Below are positions 18,482 through 28,580 of a stretch of DNA of 64,000 nt, in pieces. How positions within the stretch are numbered: position 1 is the first letter of the stretch; every line of letters starts with the position of its first letter. This stretch comes from Symsagittifera roscoffensis. Its lineage: Eukaryota; Xenacoelomorpha; Acoela; Convolutidae. Where the stretch lies: the NCBI RefSeq assembly GCF_963678635.1, contig NC_087065.1, positions 77,567,396 to 77,631,395 on the forward strand, written 5' to 3'. Position numbers and translations under genes: made by a program. The notes under the pieces are model-generated. The model was not told where the DNA came from. It saw nothing but the letters and a program-made list of their open reading frames with translations, and did not search any database.

Positions 18482-19346
18482 TGTGCCATTCTGCCAGATT
18501 GGCACAGCGCAACCTTCCGGCGAAGCACGAATTAGCGAGAAAAGGCCTTGAAGACAAAAAAGTGCTGCGAAGGATGGTAGAAATATTGTAGAATTTTCTA
18601 TTTTCAAAATTTCGATTAACGAACGAGTATTTCTCAGAAAAACTAAAAACGGACATTTTGACTGAAAAAGTTGAGAAAGTCAGCAAATCTAGTGGAAAAC
18701 AGTCGCACGTTAACACAGAAAAACGAAGCCTCTTATCGTGACAATTACGCACGATAAGACCCTTAGCAGAAGAAGATAGTGAGAAAGGAGGCTTCAGTGG
18801 GGAAGTGGTGGAGAGCAGTACCCTCCCGTGCCACGAATTGGGAGTGATAACGACGTTATCTCGAGGAAAATACGGAAGCGGAGGCTCGGTCGCCCAGAGA
18901 CTGATATATGGCGAAAGACTAGAGTAAACTATCTTTTTAGCTACTCTGATGCCATAGAACTTTGAATTGACACCGGTATCATTTGATATTTTAGAATATG
19001 AGTAGCTAGGAAGAGGAAAGGTTCAATCCACCCCCAATGGATTTAATATAGTAAAATATAATAAAATAGGGTATTCGAGCCGTGTTTTTAATAGCAATCA
19101 CGTAGTCTGAGGATCCGAAACCCAGCAATGTGGTTGTGTTCGCATGTAAACGAAAGCTGATCAAAAGTCGTTTGACTGATGGCCTAAAAATAGTAACTTT
19201 TAACTTAGCCCTAAACAGACCAGAAAATCAACTGGCAAGGTCGAGACATGAAAAAACGAGTAGAATTAAGGTAACTGACGCCTGCCAGTCGTTAATAGGT
19301 ACTTTTTCTACGCTCCGTCGTGTGTAGTATTTGGGCGAATGTTACA
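18482..19346 (+). repeat. Structured repeat Y (unit 1), 865 bp
   Basis: Starts TGTGCCATTCTGCC and ends GGGCGAATGTTACA (10 of 14 positions inverted-complementary). It lies between TAT (18479-18481) and TAT (19347-19349), a possible 3-bp target duplication. Excision restores the LINE frame (VPEEDIANELAELAEE, or with one extra Ile). Hairpins: TCTTATCGTG with CACGATAAGA (18731-18759), GATAAC-GAC-GTTATC (18846-18860), and an 8-bp closing pair GAAGCCTC (18725) with GAGGCTTC (18788). A copy of exactly the same length lies inverted at 59528-60392. Confidence 0.7.
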
Positions 19347-19695
19347 TATTGCAAACGAACTCGCAGAATTAGCCGAGGAGCTAAGCAGACTAGCAAAGCA
19401 GATTTTTGTCATCGGAATCCCTCACGGCAGTGAATATCGATTCCGATCGGCGGGAGTGAATCGCGAAATACAGAAAAAGAAGGGAAATTGGAAGTATAGA
19501 GGCGTGTGTGAGAAGATTTACAGTACTTACCATCTAGGCAGTGACGAAATTCACTTAAGCCCAGAAGTTCTCAAGGGCATCAAAAGCATCATAAAGAACA
19601 AGATACTGTACAAGAAATACTCTGACGCTTTCAACGACGAAGGTCATCTCACCCAGTACGAGTGCACCTTCCGACACTGCCACTGCCCTTACTGA
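19347..19695 (+). pseudogene. LINE ORF1 SGNH esterase, C-terminal part (unit 1)
   Basis: Reads IANELAELAEELSRLAKQ, then FVIGIPHGSEYRFRSAG, VNREIQ, WKYRGVCEKIYS and YHLGSDEIHLSPEVLKGI, ending in a Cys/His-rich tail at 19695. DEIHLS is the DxxH catalytic block V of SGNH hydrolases and GIP plus VN are typical of the LINE esterase family. About 115 codons. Together with 18312-18481 it makes most of an esterase domain. ORF2 starts 182 bp downstream. Confidence 0.75.
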
Positions 19696-19877
19696 GTGTA
19701 AGCTGCAGGTTTGTGAGCTGTACTTCCCTCTGTCCATTCTAGAAATATCAAACCGCAGGCGCCCTCTTTTCGGGATCCACAGGTTTGCATATTTCTCTGA
19801 ACGCATCGTACAGCCGGCGTCTCTTCTCGGGAATCACAGATCCCTCTGTAAAGTCCCCCTCTGTTAACTCTTCAACG

Positions 19878-20707
19878 ATGAGTCGCACATGCCGAACTTG
19901 CACAAGGTCCATACCGAAAGCCGAAAAAAGTTACAACTGTTGTCACATGCATCTAGAACCAACATGCACAGGATTATCAAACGTAGCCATCAACGGAATA
20001 AAGGAGCTTGGTCGCAACGCAAAGTTACTCTGTAACGTCTGCATTGAAAACAACGAACGCGACAACTTTATCCGGAACAGGACTGTCAACAGCCTGGAAG
20101 AAAAAATCAACAAAAACATGTCTAGCAATGCTGAGACACTCGAAACGCAAACTGCTCACATTGTCGAAAAAAAAATAAACGAAGCAATGAGGAAAACACA
20201 CGACAAAGTAGACGAGAGTTACGCAAACTTCGTTAAGAAAGTTGAAAGCTACAAAAACGTGAATAGTCCTCAAAACTCCAAAAACAACAACAACACAACC
20301 ACTCACAGCATCGAACACAATGTAAGAGTGCAAGGGATCCATGAAGATCCTAATAAACCACGCGACGTGAATCTTGTCCAAACTCACAAAAAACTAGAGG
20401 AAATTTTGGGAACCAGAGGAGTTAAACCGAAAATAGTCCAGTTTAAAAGACTTGGAACGTTGAACAAAGAAAGGAAAAAGCCTAGAACACTGAAAAGCCT
20501 AGAACACTGAAAAGTACTGTAAAAAAAGACGAAGTGAAAGAAATGAAAATATTTCTGTCACGTGCCCTATCTAAAGAAGATTCTATCAAAGAAAACCTCT
20601 GCCTGAAACGACGTAGGGAAATGCTTGAAGAAGGCGTACCATGTGAAAAACTGAAAAAAAGAAACCTTGAGCTTTTCCATGATGGAGCAAAAGTTCAATT
20701 AAACCAA
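19878..20707 (+). pseudogene. LINE ORF2 N-terminus: PHD-like finger, coiled coil (unit 1/2 junction)
   Basis: ATG 19878. CRTCTRSIPKAEKSYNCCHMHLE followed by CTGLS and LLCNVC gives a Cys4-His-Cys3 pattern like the PHD finger of CR1-clade LINEs. A coiled coil follows (EEKINKNMSSNAETLETQ), an Asn-rich stretch, and VQGIHEDPNKPRDVNLVQTH with FKRLGTLNKERKKPRTL. The frame breaks at a 17-bp duplication near 20495 and resumes from 20534 (MKIFLSRALSKEDSIKENL). At 20707 it passes directly into giant-element sequence (QLNQ then LNTCVKM), the chimeric junction made by the duplication. Confidence 0.8.
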
Positions 20708-22114
20708 TTGAACACCTGTGTCAAGATGCTGAGGGATGGCGATGAACGAGCAAAAGCCTTAATCTTGCTAGCACTGCTGGATATGCATCAAAGCAAGCCA
20801 ATGAGAGTGAATATGAAAGAACCTGAGGAGTTAGAGCCCATGAGAAAGATAGACGAAATCAGGAGATTTTCAAACAAGGAGTTGAGACTCCTTAAAGAAT
20901 CTATGGGGGCACTACCGAAATCCAGTGAGTACTGTGGACCGATCAAGAAGAAGTCGTACAGCTACGTGTCCGGAATCATAGAGATAGCGTACAACCCTTT
21001 CCTGAATGAAGACATAGGCGATTGCTTCTTCGATTACGAGCAAGCAATGTTGCTAAGATTCTGGACGTCGAGAATTGTAACGGTTAAGAGCGCTAATAAT
21101 CCGCAGACCAAATTGGGACTGGTCTTGGAAGAAGAGGTGACTGCACCTTCCGTACCAAAATCCGACAAAAGAGTGGAGTTTGGGTTGGGATTCTCAGATG
21201 AACTACTGAGAACGAACGTGATGGTAGTGTGGGAACTGATGAGACCATCATGGTGCCCTAGTCCCAATGCTGACTCGATATTACGGGCGACACAAGACGT
21301 GCAGAGGGAGCTGAACGCAGACTGTAACCTGCGTGACCTGAACATCATATATAATGTGATGATAACAGCCTCTAGGAGCAACGGGGAAGACAAAGTGGAG
21401 TTGCCTGGCTGGGGACCAGAAGACTGGTTCAAACCTGGTAGCTGTCTGGCGGAAGTCTGTGGACTGGAAGGTCACGTTTGTGGAGGTCTGGATTGTGTGA
21501 AAACCCTAGAGAGACAACACAAGCAATTGACGATATTGTTTGGGAATGTCGCGATGAAAGCAAGGACGGAAACGGAAATGATCGCAGATTGCCATGGAGG
21601 AACCGAGGTGAATCTAGTGACTGCACTAGGATTCTACAGCATGTTTGGTTCTTTAGAGTCACTATTGAATCTAGAACAGAAACATGAGATTGTCACAGCC
21701 ATCAGGGTAGAAGTGTTCTCAGGAGTTCTGCAAACTGAGCAAAAGTACATAGGAAAATGGAGGGAAGCGATCGAGACGGAAATGGACATCAGACATAGTG
21801 AGTCTTATTGTAGACCATCAGGAGCACGATATTTGGTGGGATCGACATTGGCTCCGATGTGCAAGAGCAGATACTCAGTGCATTTCGTAGCTGTGGATGT
21901 AAAGAGTACGAGAACGATCGTGGATCAAGCCTTCTCAGTGCCAAAGTGTGTGAGACTAACGAGAATGTCCGAAAAATCTTACGAGTTGCTATGTAAAATG
22001 TTCTCAGCAGTTCCAGAGAGAACAAAGGAGGAGTTGGAATTGATACTGGGAAGGAAGTTCATGGGATACGTGAGTGGGAACTTCAGTGACTTTGAAAGAC
22101 AGAAACAGAGATGA
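20708..22114 (+). CDS. Giant ORF C-terminal domain, unit 2, uninterrupted
   Basis: Part of a 526-codon open frame (20534-22114) whose first 58 codons are LINE ORF2 and the rest giant-ORF C-terminal domain, so the frame is a LINE/giant-element fusion. The element part shows the same motifs as unit 1 (IIEIAYNPFLNEDIGDCFF, CLAEVCGLEGHVCGGLDC, CHGGTEVNLVTALGFYS, FSVPKCVRLTRMSEKSYELL). The two stops seen in unit 1 are absent, so those arose after duplication or unit 2 is nearer the original. There is no sign of a promoter. It ends at the TGA shared with unit 1. Function unknown; a chance fusion ORF is likely, although the frame is intact. Confidence 0.55.
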   Translation: MNTCVKMLRDGDERAKALILLALLDMHQSKPMRVNMKEPEELEPMRKIDEIRRFSNKELRLLKESMGALPKSSEYCGPIKKKSYSYVSGIIEIAYNPFLNEDIGDCFFDYEQAMLLRFWTSRIVTVKSANNPQTKLGLVLEEEVTAPSVPKSDKRVEFGLGFSDELLRTNVMVVWELMRPSWCPSPNADSILRATQDVQRELNADCNLRDLNIIYNVMITASRSNGEDKVELPGWGPEDWFKPGSCLAEVCGLEGHVCGGLDCVKTLERQHKQLTILFGNVAMKARTETEMIADCHGGTEVNLVTALGFYSMFGSLESLLNLEQKHEIVTAIRVEVFSGVLQTEQKYIGKWREAIETEMDIRHSESYCRPSGARYLVGSTLAPMCKSRYSVHFVAVDVKSTRTIVDQAFSVPKCVRLTRMSEKSYELLCKMFSAVPERTKEELELILGRKFMGYVSGNFSDFERQKQR

Positions 22115-22297
22115 TCAACCGTTACGGATTACAATACAGTAGACGAGAATGATGAAGTCCACCGAGTGATGATGGAAGTGAAACCATTACTGGAAGCTTC
22201 GGGAAAACGTAATCGGAGGAGCATCATGTTGACACATGACGAGTTTCCCTGCCACTGCTTGCTGCAGACCTGGTGGTATCCCGAGCAGTGGCGTTGA
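22115..22297 (+). pseudogene. Giant ORF C-terminal end, unit 2
   Basis: Copy of 15943-16125 with the same final motif (MLTHDEFPCHCLL) and the same TGA. One visible change from unit 1 is near 22291 (gcggt... 'tggcgttga' against 'tggtgttga'). Confidence 0.55.
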
Positions 22298-22323
22298 TCT
22301 GGGACTCTGGAGAGCTGCTCTCC

Positions 22324-22905
22324 ATGGGTTTACCAGACTCATCACGGCCCATAACGATAGTGATAGTGGGAGTTATGATGGCGATACGATGACTGGGGGC
22401 TCATGTGAGAGAAAACAATAGACAGGAGGCACCGACGAGAGAACAGTTGCAGAAATTGGATTGTCTAAAAGATTTAGATCTTTTTGAGACAATGTGCAAG
22501 ATTCTAAACATTCCGATGGAAGTGAAAAAGATATGGGCCAGAAGACGATTGATGCCATGGTTCAGAGCTAACATGACTGCATGGTTGTACGAATATGCCA
22601 AAAAGCATATGTATAAGCACGGCAGAGTATACAGTGGATATCAACTGGACATTGGAGCAGGAGCTTTCAAGCGAGCTTTCTTGACTCATCGGAATGCAGT
22701 GACCACCGCTGTAAAAAGAATTTCCAGGACAAGTGAACGTAGTGGAAAAGAGAAGGAAGAGATGTTGAAGGAAGATTTGGAGAGAAACGTGACGTTGTGT
22801 CTCCGCAACAGCTTCTGCCGAAACAGAGAATCTAACGTGGATCCCCTATGTAATAATTTTAGCTTGTTGGTTGGCAGGACTGTCCTGCAAACCAACATCT
22901 TTTAA
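22324..22905 (+). pseudogene. Terminal signal-peptide ORF, unit 2, 3' end replaced
   Basis: Same frame as 16152-16820 of unit 1, including the hydrophobic run (22351-22386) and the TGA within it at 22390. After NRESNVDPL the sequence jumps across a 646-bp deletion at about 22848, so the last 48 codons of unit 1 are replaced by an unrelated 17-residue tail ending at 22905. The junction has a few filler bases (tgt) and no long homology, which suggests end joining. Confidence 0.6.
22866..22896. repeat. 14-bp hairpin, unit 2
   Basis: Same hairpin as 17340-17370 (13 of 14 pairs, CTG loop). It lies next to the deletion junction at about 22848-22853, so an end-processing event at the hairpin may have caused the deletion. 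Confidence 0.6.
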
Positions 22906-23177
22906 AATCTAGGAGAAAAAGTTTTTAATCAGGGCATTGACATTGGAAGTCAGAAAAGATGTTTTTATCTTGGGTCATATCCTCAATGTGCAGATTAATT
23001 GGAAAATTTGAAGGCTATAGTGATGTAGTATGATGCCATTTTTATTCTGCAGTGAGTCGTGGTGACGCGGATAAAAGTAATTTCGTGCATTTTGTAAATT
23101 CTGTTCGATGACACTGTACCAATTGTACGAACATTGCGAGATTCAATGAGGACATTGACCGGACTGTCCGGGGAGTA

Positions 23178-23837
23178 TGTGACATTCGACCAAAATGGAC
23201 CAAAAAGCAGACGCAGCAGTTTCGAGTTTTTAGCAGAGAAACTTCCGAATTGGCGGTTTTGAAGGAATAAGAGCGTTATTCGAACGATTGGACAAATTGA
23301 GAAGGCTGAAGGATTCGGAAATTCCTAAATTTTAAAAATTCGAATTGATGACGTAACAATTCTAAGAAACGTCAAAAACGGCTATTTTAGAGAAGAAACT
23401 GAAATAAACACAACAACATTAGTTGCGATAGCGATAACGACAAAAATTGTGATTGGAAAACAACAACAAATTGCAGGAGTAGCAGAGACCGTTCCGAGTT
23501 GCAACTATTGTGTCGCTACAATAGTTGCAAGGCCGTTGCGAACAACGGTGAAGGGTGGAAGACAGCCTTCCGGAAGGAAGATAAGGGTCTTATTTCCCCG
23601 GATTCAAGAATCCTGAGGGGTCTAGAGACTGGAACTTATATCATTTTACACAAACTTTTAGCTTCCCTATTATGTCCTGAATTGAATTTAATTAAAATCT
23701 GAATTCATTTTGCTAGAAAGAGAAGCTAGGAGCTGGGGTAAAGGGTTGATCCATCTTCGATGGAGATGATGATTTTTTTCTACTGAACAAAAACAATCGT
23801 AATATAATAACTATGTATCTTCCGGGCGAATGTTACA
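23178..23837 (+). repeat. Structured repeat X (unit 2)
   Basis: Tandem copy of 17652-18311, same length, same ends and the same hairpin array (13-bp stem at 23499-23530). Only a few substitutions distinguish it, none visible within the stems. Confidence 0.65.
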
Positions 23838-24007
23838 CGACACTTGGAATTCCCAAACACCAACATCTTGTCATTACCTGGAGCCCGTATCGCTGCGGTC
23901 GGAGGCTTCCTACCTCCAAAGGACAAATACAATACCAATGTTTTGCTCATTGGGGGAAACGACGCTTTTGACGGAAGCGAGCCCTCCACGGTCCCTGAAG
24001 AATATAT
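23838..24007 (+). pseudogene. LINE ORF1 SGNH esterase, middle part (unit 2)
   Basis: Copy of 18312-18481 (LEFPNTNILSLPGARIAAV, IGGNDAFDG). It ends at EEY where repeat Y begins; unit 1 has EED there. Confidence 0.68.
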
Positions 24008-24880
24008 TGTGCTATTCTGCCAGGTTGGCACAGCGCAACCTTCCGGCGAAGCACGAATTAGCGAGAAAAGGCCTTGAAGACAAAAAAGTGCTGCGAAGGA
24101 TGGTAGAAATATTCTAGAATTTTCTATTTTCAAAATTTCGATTAACGAACGAGTATTTCTCAGAAAAACTAAAAACGGCCATTTTGACTGAAAAAGTTGA
24201 GAAAGTCAGTACAACAGCAAATCTAGTGGAAAACAGTCGCACGTTAACACAGAAAAACAAAGCCTTTTATCGTGACAATTACGCACGATAAGACCCTTAG
24301 CAGAAGAAGATAGTGGGAAAGGAGGCTTCAGTGGGGAAGTGGTGGAGAGCAGTACCCTCCCGTGCCACGAATTGGGAGTGATAACGACGTTATCTCGAGG
24401 AAAATACGGAAGCGGAGGCTCGGTTTCCCAGAGACTGATATATGGTGAAAGACTAGAGTAAACTATCTTTTTAGCTACTCTGATGCCATAGAACTTTGAA
24501 TTGACACCGGTAGCATTTGATATTTTAGAATATGAGTAGCTAGGAAGAGGAAAGGTTCAATCCACCCCCAATGGATTTAATATAGTAAAATATAATAAAA
24601 TAGGGTATTCGAGCCGTGTTTTTAATAGCAATCACGTAGTCTGAAGATCCGAAACCCAGCAATGTGGTTGTGTTCGCATGTAAACGAAAGCTGATCAAAA
24701 GTCGTTTGACTGATGGCCTAAAAATAGTAACTTTTAACTTAGCCCTAAACAGACCAGAAAATCAACTGACAAGGTCGAGACATGAAAAAACGAGTAGAAT
24801 TAAGGTAACTGACGCCTGCCAGTCGTTAATAGGTACTTTTTCTACGCTCCGTCGTGTGTAGTATTTGGGCGAATGTTACA
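24008..24880 (+). repeat. Structured repeat Y (unit 2), 873 bp
   Basis: Copy of 18482-19346 with an 8-bp insertion. One closing-stem arm has changed (aaagccttttatc for gaagcctcttatc), which weakens the GAAGCCTC/GAGGCTTC pairing; the 9-10 bp stem next to it is kept. Confidence 0.7.
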
Positions 24881-25229
24881 TATTGCAAACGAACTCGCAG
24901 AATTAGCCGAGGAGCTAAGCAGACTAGCAAAGCAGATTTTTGTCATCGGAATCCCTCACGGCAGTGAATATCGATTCCGATCGGCGGGAGTGAATCGCGA
25001 AATACAGAAAAAGAAGGGAAATTGGAAGTATAGAGGCGTGTGTGAGAAGATTTACAGTACTTACCATCTAGGCAGTGACGAAATTCACTTAAGCCCAGAA
25101 GTTCTCAAGGTCATCAAAAGCATCATAAAGAACAAGATACTGTACAAGAAATACTCTGACGCTTTCAACGACGAAGGTCATCTCACCCAGTACGAGTGCA
25201 CCTTCCGACACTGCCACTGCCCTTACTGA
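24881..25229 (+). pseudogene. LINE ORF1 SGNH esterase, C-terminal part (unit 2)
   Basis: Copy of 19347-19695 with DEIHLSPEVLKVI (block V). It sits directly 5' of the complete LINE ORF2, so this is the ORF1 that belongs to the LINE at 25412-28380. About 180 bp separate its stop from the ORF2 ATG. Confidence 0.75.
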
Positions 25230-25411
25230 GTGTAAGCTGCAGGTTTGTGAGCTGTACTTCCCTCTGTCCATTCTAGAAATATCAAACCGCAGGCGCCCTC
25301 TTTTCGGGATCCACAGGTTTGCATATTTCTCTGAACGCATCGTACAGCAGGCGTCTCTTCTCGGGAATCACAGATCCCTCTGTAAAGTCCCCCTCTGTTA
25401 ACTCTTCAACG

Positions 25412-28380
25412 ATGAGTCGCACATGCCGAACTTGCACAAGGTCCATACCGAAAGCCGAAAAAAGTTACAACTGTTGTCACATGCATCTAGAACCAACATG
25501 CACAGGATTATCAAACGTAGCCATCAACGGAATAAAGGAGCTTGGTCGCAACGCAAAGTTACTCTGTAACGTCTGCATTGAAAACAACGAACGCGACAAC
25601 TTTATCCGGAACAGGACTGTCAACAGCCTGGAAGAAAAAATCAACAAAAACATGTCTAGCAATGCTGAGACACTCGAAACGCAAACTGCTCACATTGTCG
25701 AAAAAAAAATAAACGAAGCAATGAGGAAAACACACGACAAAGTAGACGAGAGTTACGCAAACGTCGTTAAGAAAGTTGAAAGCTACAAAAACGTGAATAG
25801 TCCTCAAAACTCCAAAAACAACAACAACACAACCACTCACAGCATCGAACACAATGTAAGAGTGCAAGGCATCCATGAAGATCCTAATAAACCACGCGAC
25901 GTGAATCTTGTCCAAACTCACAAAAAACTAAAGGAAATTTTGGGAACCAGAGGAGTTAAACCGAAAATAGTCCACTTTAAAAGACTTGGAACGTTCAACA
26001 AAGAAAGGAAAAAGCCTAGAACACTGAAAAAAGAACACTGAAAAGCCTAGAACACTGAAAAGTACTGTAAAAAGAGACAAAGTGAAAGAAATGAAAATCT
26101 TTCTGTCACGTGCCCTATCTAAAGAAGATTCTATCAAAGAAAACCTCTGCCTGAAACGACGTAGGGAAATGCTTGAAGAAGGCGTACCATGTGAAAAACT
26201 GAAAATAAGAAACCTTGAGCTTTTCCATGATGGAGAAAAAGTTCAATTAAACCAAACTTCCCAGCCAGAACAAGACAAAGCAACATCCAACGTTTGACTA
26301 GATCATCTCCACATTTTACAATTTAATGCAGGCAGTTTAGTTAACTATGAAAGAAGATTTAAAATTGCAAATGCAATAAAAATTGGTTTGTACAGCGTTT
26401 TTTGTATTTGTGAGACCTGGTTAAACAAAAATATCTCAAACTCTGAACTACTACTTGCTGAATACAACATTTACCGAGCAGATAGAGCACATCAGTCGCC
26501 TAACACTCACGGAGGTGCCCTGATTGCCATTAAGAACTCACTAAATTCCCAAAAAAGAAAACTCGATGTCGAATGTTGTGTCCTATGTAACATAACCCTA
26601 GCAAACGAAACCATCTATATATGCTCCTTTTAAAATCCCCCTAGAGCCAGTCAATACAGATATGACTACCAATGTTTCAACAAAATTCTCGAAGCCATCC
26701 CTAAAAAGAGTAAAGCAGTCATATCTGGAGACATTAATTTTCCATCTACAAACTGGGACATCTTCAGCAGTCAAGAAAACGATAAACAAGAATTCCTAGA
26801 AATGTTAGAAAATAGGCTTCTTCAACAGAGCATTAACTTTCCGGCCTGCGGCACAAACACATTGGACGTTTTTCTATATCAAAACTGTCAAGTATACTCT
26901 GAACACGATGAAAATTTTGATAAGATCTATGACTGCTCTGACCATATTGCAATCAGAACATCAATAGAAGTTCAACATTTCGATCCTCCCCCAGCAATGA
27001 CAAACTTCTACAGTTTTGGGTCAGGAGATTATGACCGGATTGTTGGTGCCATGAAAGATCGGCCCTTCAACCCCCAATGCTACACCAATGTTGACAATAT
27101 GTACAACGAACTTCAAGACTACATAACCGACTTGATAGACACTAACATCCCAAAAAGAACCAAATATCGTCAATCGCTTCCACCTTGGATTACACGGTGT
27201 ACATCACATCAGATGAAAATGCTCAGCACGCAAAAGAGGTTACTCGAAAAACGACCAACTAGCTACCGAAAAAATAAGGTCCTCAAACTAGAAAGTCAAA
27301 TCACTGAATTATGTGAACATGATCGAATCTCATGCAAAGAAAAAAGTTTTGGTTCAAGAAATTGTGGTCAAATTTACAAGCACCTTAAGCATATCAATAG
27401 AGCTTCGAACATCCCGAAAACGATCAAGTTCAAAGACAAAATGACATCAATTCCAGAAGAAAAGGTAGAAATGTTTAACACATTTTTTCACTCAGTGTTT
27501 TCAGCCAAAGAGAACTACAACTTTCTTGACACAAAGTGAAAATCACCAACCCGAACAAACTTCAGCAATTCAAAAAAAACAATAAGTAATGTTCTGGCAA
27601 ATATGGACACTACAAAAACTCGTGGACCAAATGGTCTACCTCCCGGGTTTTACCAACGATGCGGCAAACAAATGAGTAATATACTCAATAAGCTTTTCAA
27701 GAATATTAAACGCATACGCAAAATGCCAACAAGTTGGAAAACAGCGGCTGTAACATCCATTCACGAAAAGAACGACCCAAAAGATGTTAAAAACTATCGT
27801 CCAATCTTCCTTCTAAACATTGACAGCAAAATCTTTGAAAAATGCTTGTACTCTCCACTCTACGAGCACTACAAAGACCATCTTTCCATAAACCAACACG
27901 GTTTTGTGAAGAAACGCTCCGTTATGAGCAACATGCTCCAATTCCTAAATCGAATCTACAAAGCCCTGGATGAAAATCCCCCTGATGAGATCATTGCTTT
28001 TTATGCTGATTTCTCCGAGGCCTTCGATAAAGTCCCCCACAAAAGGTGGATGCCTACTCGAAACCATCTACGACTATCTCAGAAATGGAAGGCAATTTGT
28101 TCGGGTTGATTTCTACACATCCACCATCCTCGAAATAACTAGCGGGGTACCCCAAGGTTCACTCCTGGGCCCACTCCTGTTCTGTGTTTTTATAAATGAT
28201 CTCACTGAAGTCCTACGCTTCAGTGACCCCTCAAAACTTGCTGACGATCTAAAAATTCTATCTGTTGGACGCAAACAAGATGAAATACAACTTGACTTAG
28301 ACAAAATCGAAGATTGGGTTAGACAAAACAACATGGAACTGGCATTCGAAAAATGCGCTCAAACAAACTTAAGGGGTGTT
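25412..28380 (+). pseudogene. CR1-like LINE ORF2: PHD finger, coiled coil, APE endonuclease, RT (runs into gap)
   Basis: ATG 25412 gives the PHD-like finger and coiled coil as in 19878-20707. From about 26298 an APE-type endonuclease follows: LQFNAGSL, CETWL, GGALIAIKNS, ISGDINFPSTNWD, NTLDVFLYQ and SDHIAIRTS, with all expected catalytic positions present. The RT has KTRGPNGLPPGFYQ, YRPIFLLNIDSKIFEK, FYADFSEAFDKVPH (motif A), GVPQGSLLGPLLFCVFINDL (motif B) and LADDLKILS (motif C, Leu for the usual Tyr). The frame is broken at about 26040, at a TAA near 26631, near 27537 and near 28060, so the copy is dead. The C-terminus and 3' end are lost in the gap. It copies its own RNA into DNA at a nicked target. 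Confidence 0.88.
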
Positions 28381-28580
28381 NNNNNNNNNNNNNNNNNNNN
28401 NNNNNNNNNNNNNNNNNNNNNNNNNNNNNNNNNNNNNNNNNNNNNNNNNNNNNNNNNNNNNNNNNNNNNNNNNNNNNNNNNNNNNNNNNNNNNNNNNNNN
28501 NNNNNNNNNNNNNNNNNNNNNNNNNNNNNNNNNNNNNNNNNNNNNNNNNNNNNNNNNNNNNNNNNNNNNNNNNNNNNNNN
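28381..28580. other. Assembly gap (200 N)
   Basis: A run of 200 undetermined bases separates the + strand LINE from the minus-strand giant element. The round length suggests a placeholder, so the two sides may not be truly adjacent and the convergent arrangement could be a scaffolding choice. Confidence 0.95.

Larger units (their letters stand above)
13869..20040. repeat. Tandem duplication, unit 1 (6172 bp)
   Basis: Direct repeat with 20041-25574. The offset is 6172 bp from 13869 to about 16670 and 5526-5534 bp afterwards, because unit 2 lacks about 646 bp (16676-17322 of unit 1) and has gained 8 bp in a structured repeat. Divergence is low, about 1-2% by eye, so the duplication is recent. 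Both units start at the same LINE base, as expected for unequal recombination between two LINE copies. Confidence 0.85.
20041..25574. repeat. Tandem duplication, unit 2 (5534 bp)
   Basis: Near-identical to 13869-20040 apart from the 646-bp net deletion after 22847 and an 8-bp insertion (tacaacag) near 24213. Its left part is LINE that continues unbroken from unit 1, and its right end runs into the complete LINE at 25575. This is the arrangement expected after crossing over between the LINE fragment in the giant element and the downstream LINE. Confidence 0.85.

Noticed and set aside
17652-19346. Repeats X and Y as spliceosomal introns of the LINE
   Set aside because: Their removal preserves the frame, but there is no AG at either 3' border and an unrelated copy (59528-60392) lies outside any gene.
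17652-19346. Repeats X and Y as the two LTRs of one element
   Set aside because: They differ in length and sequence, LINE coding sequence lies between them, and their ends are inverted repeats of each other.
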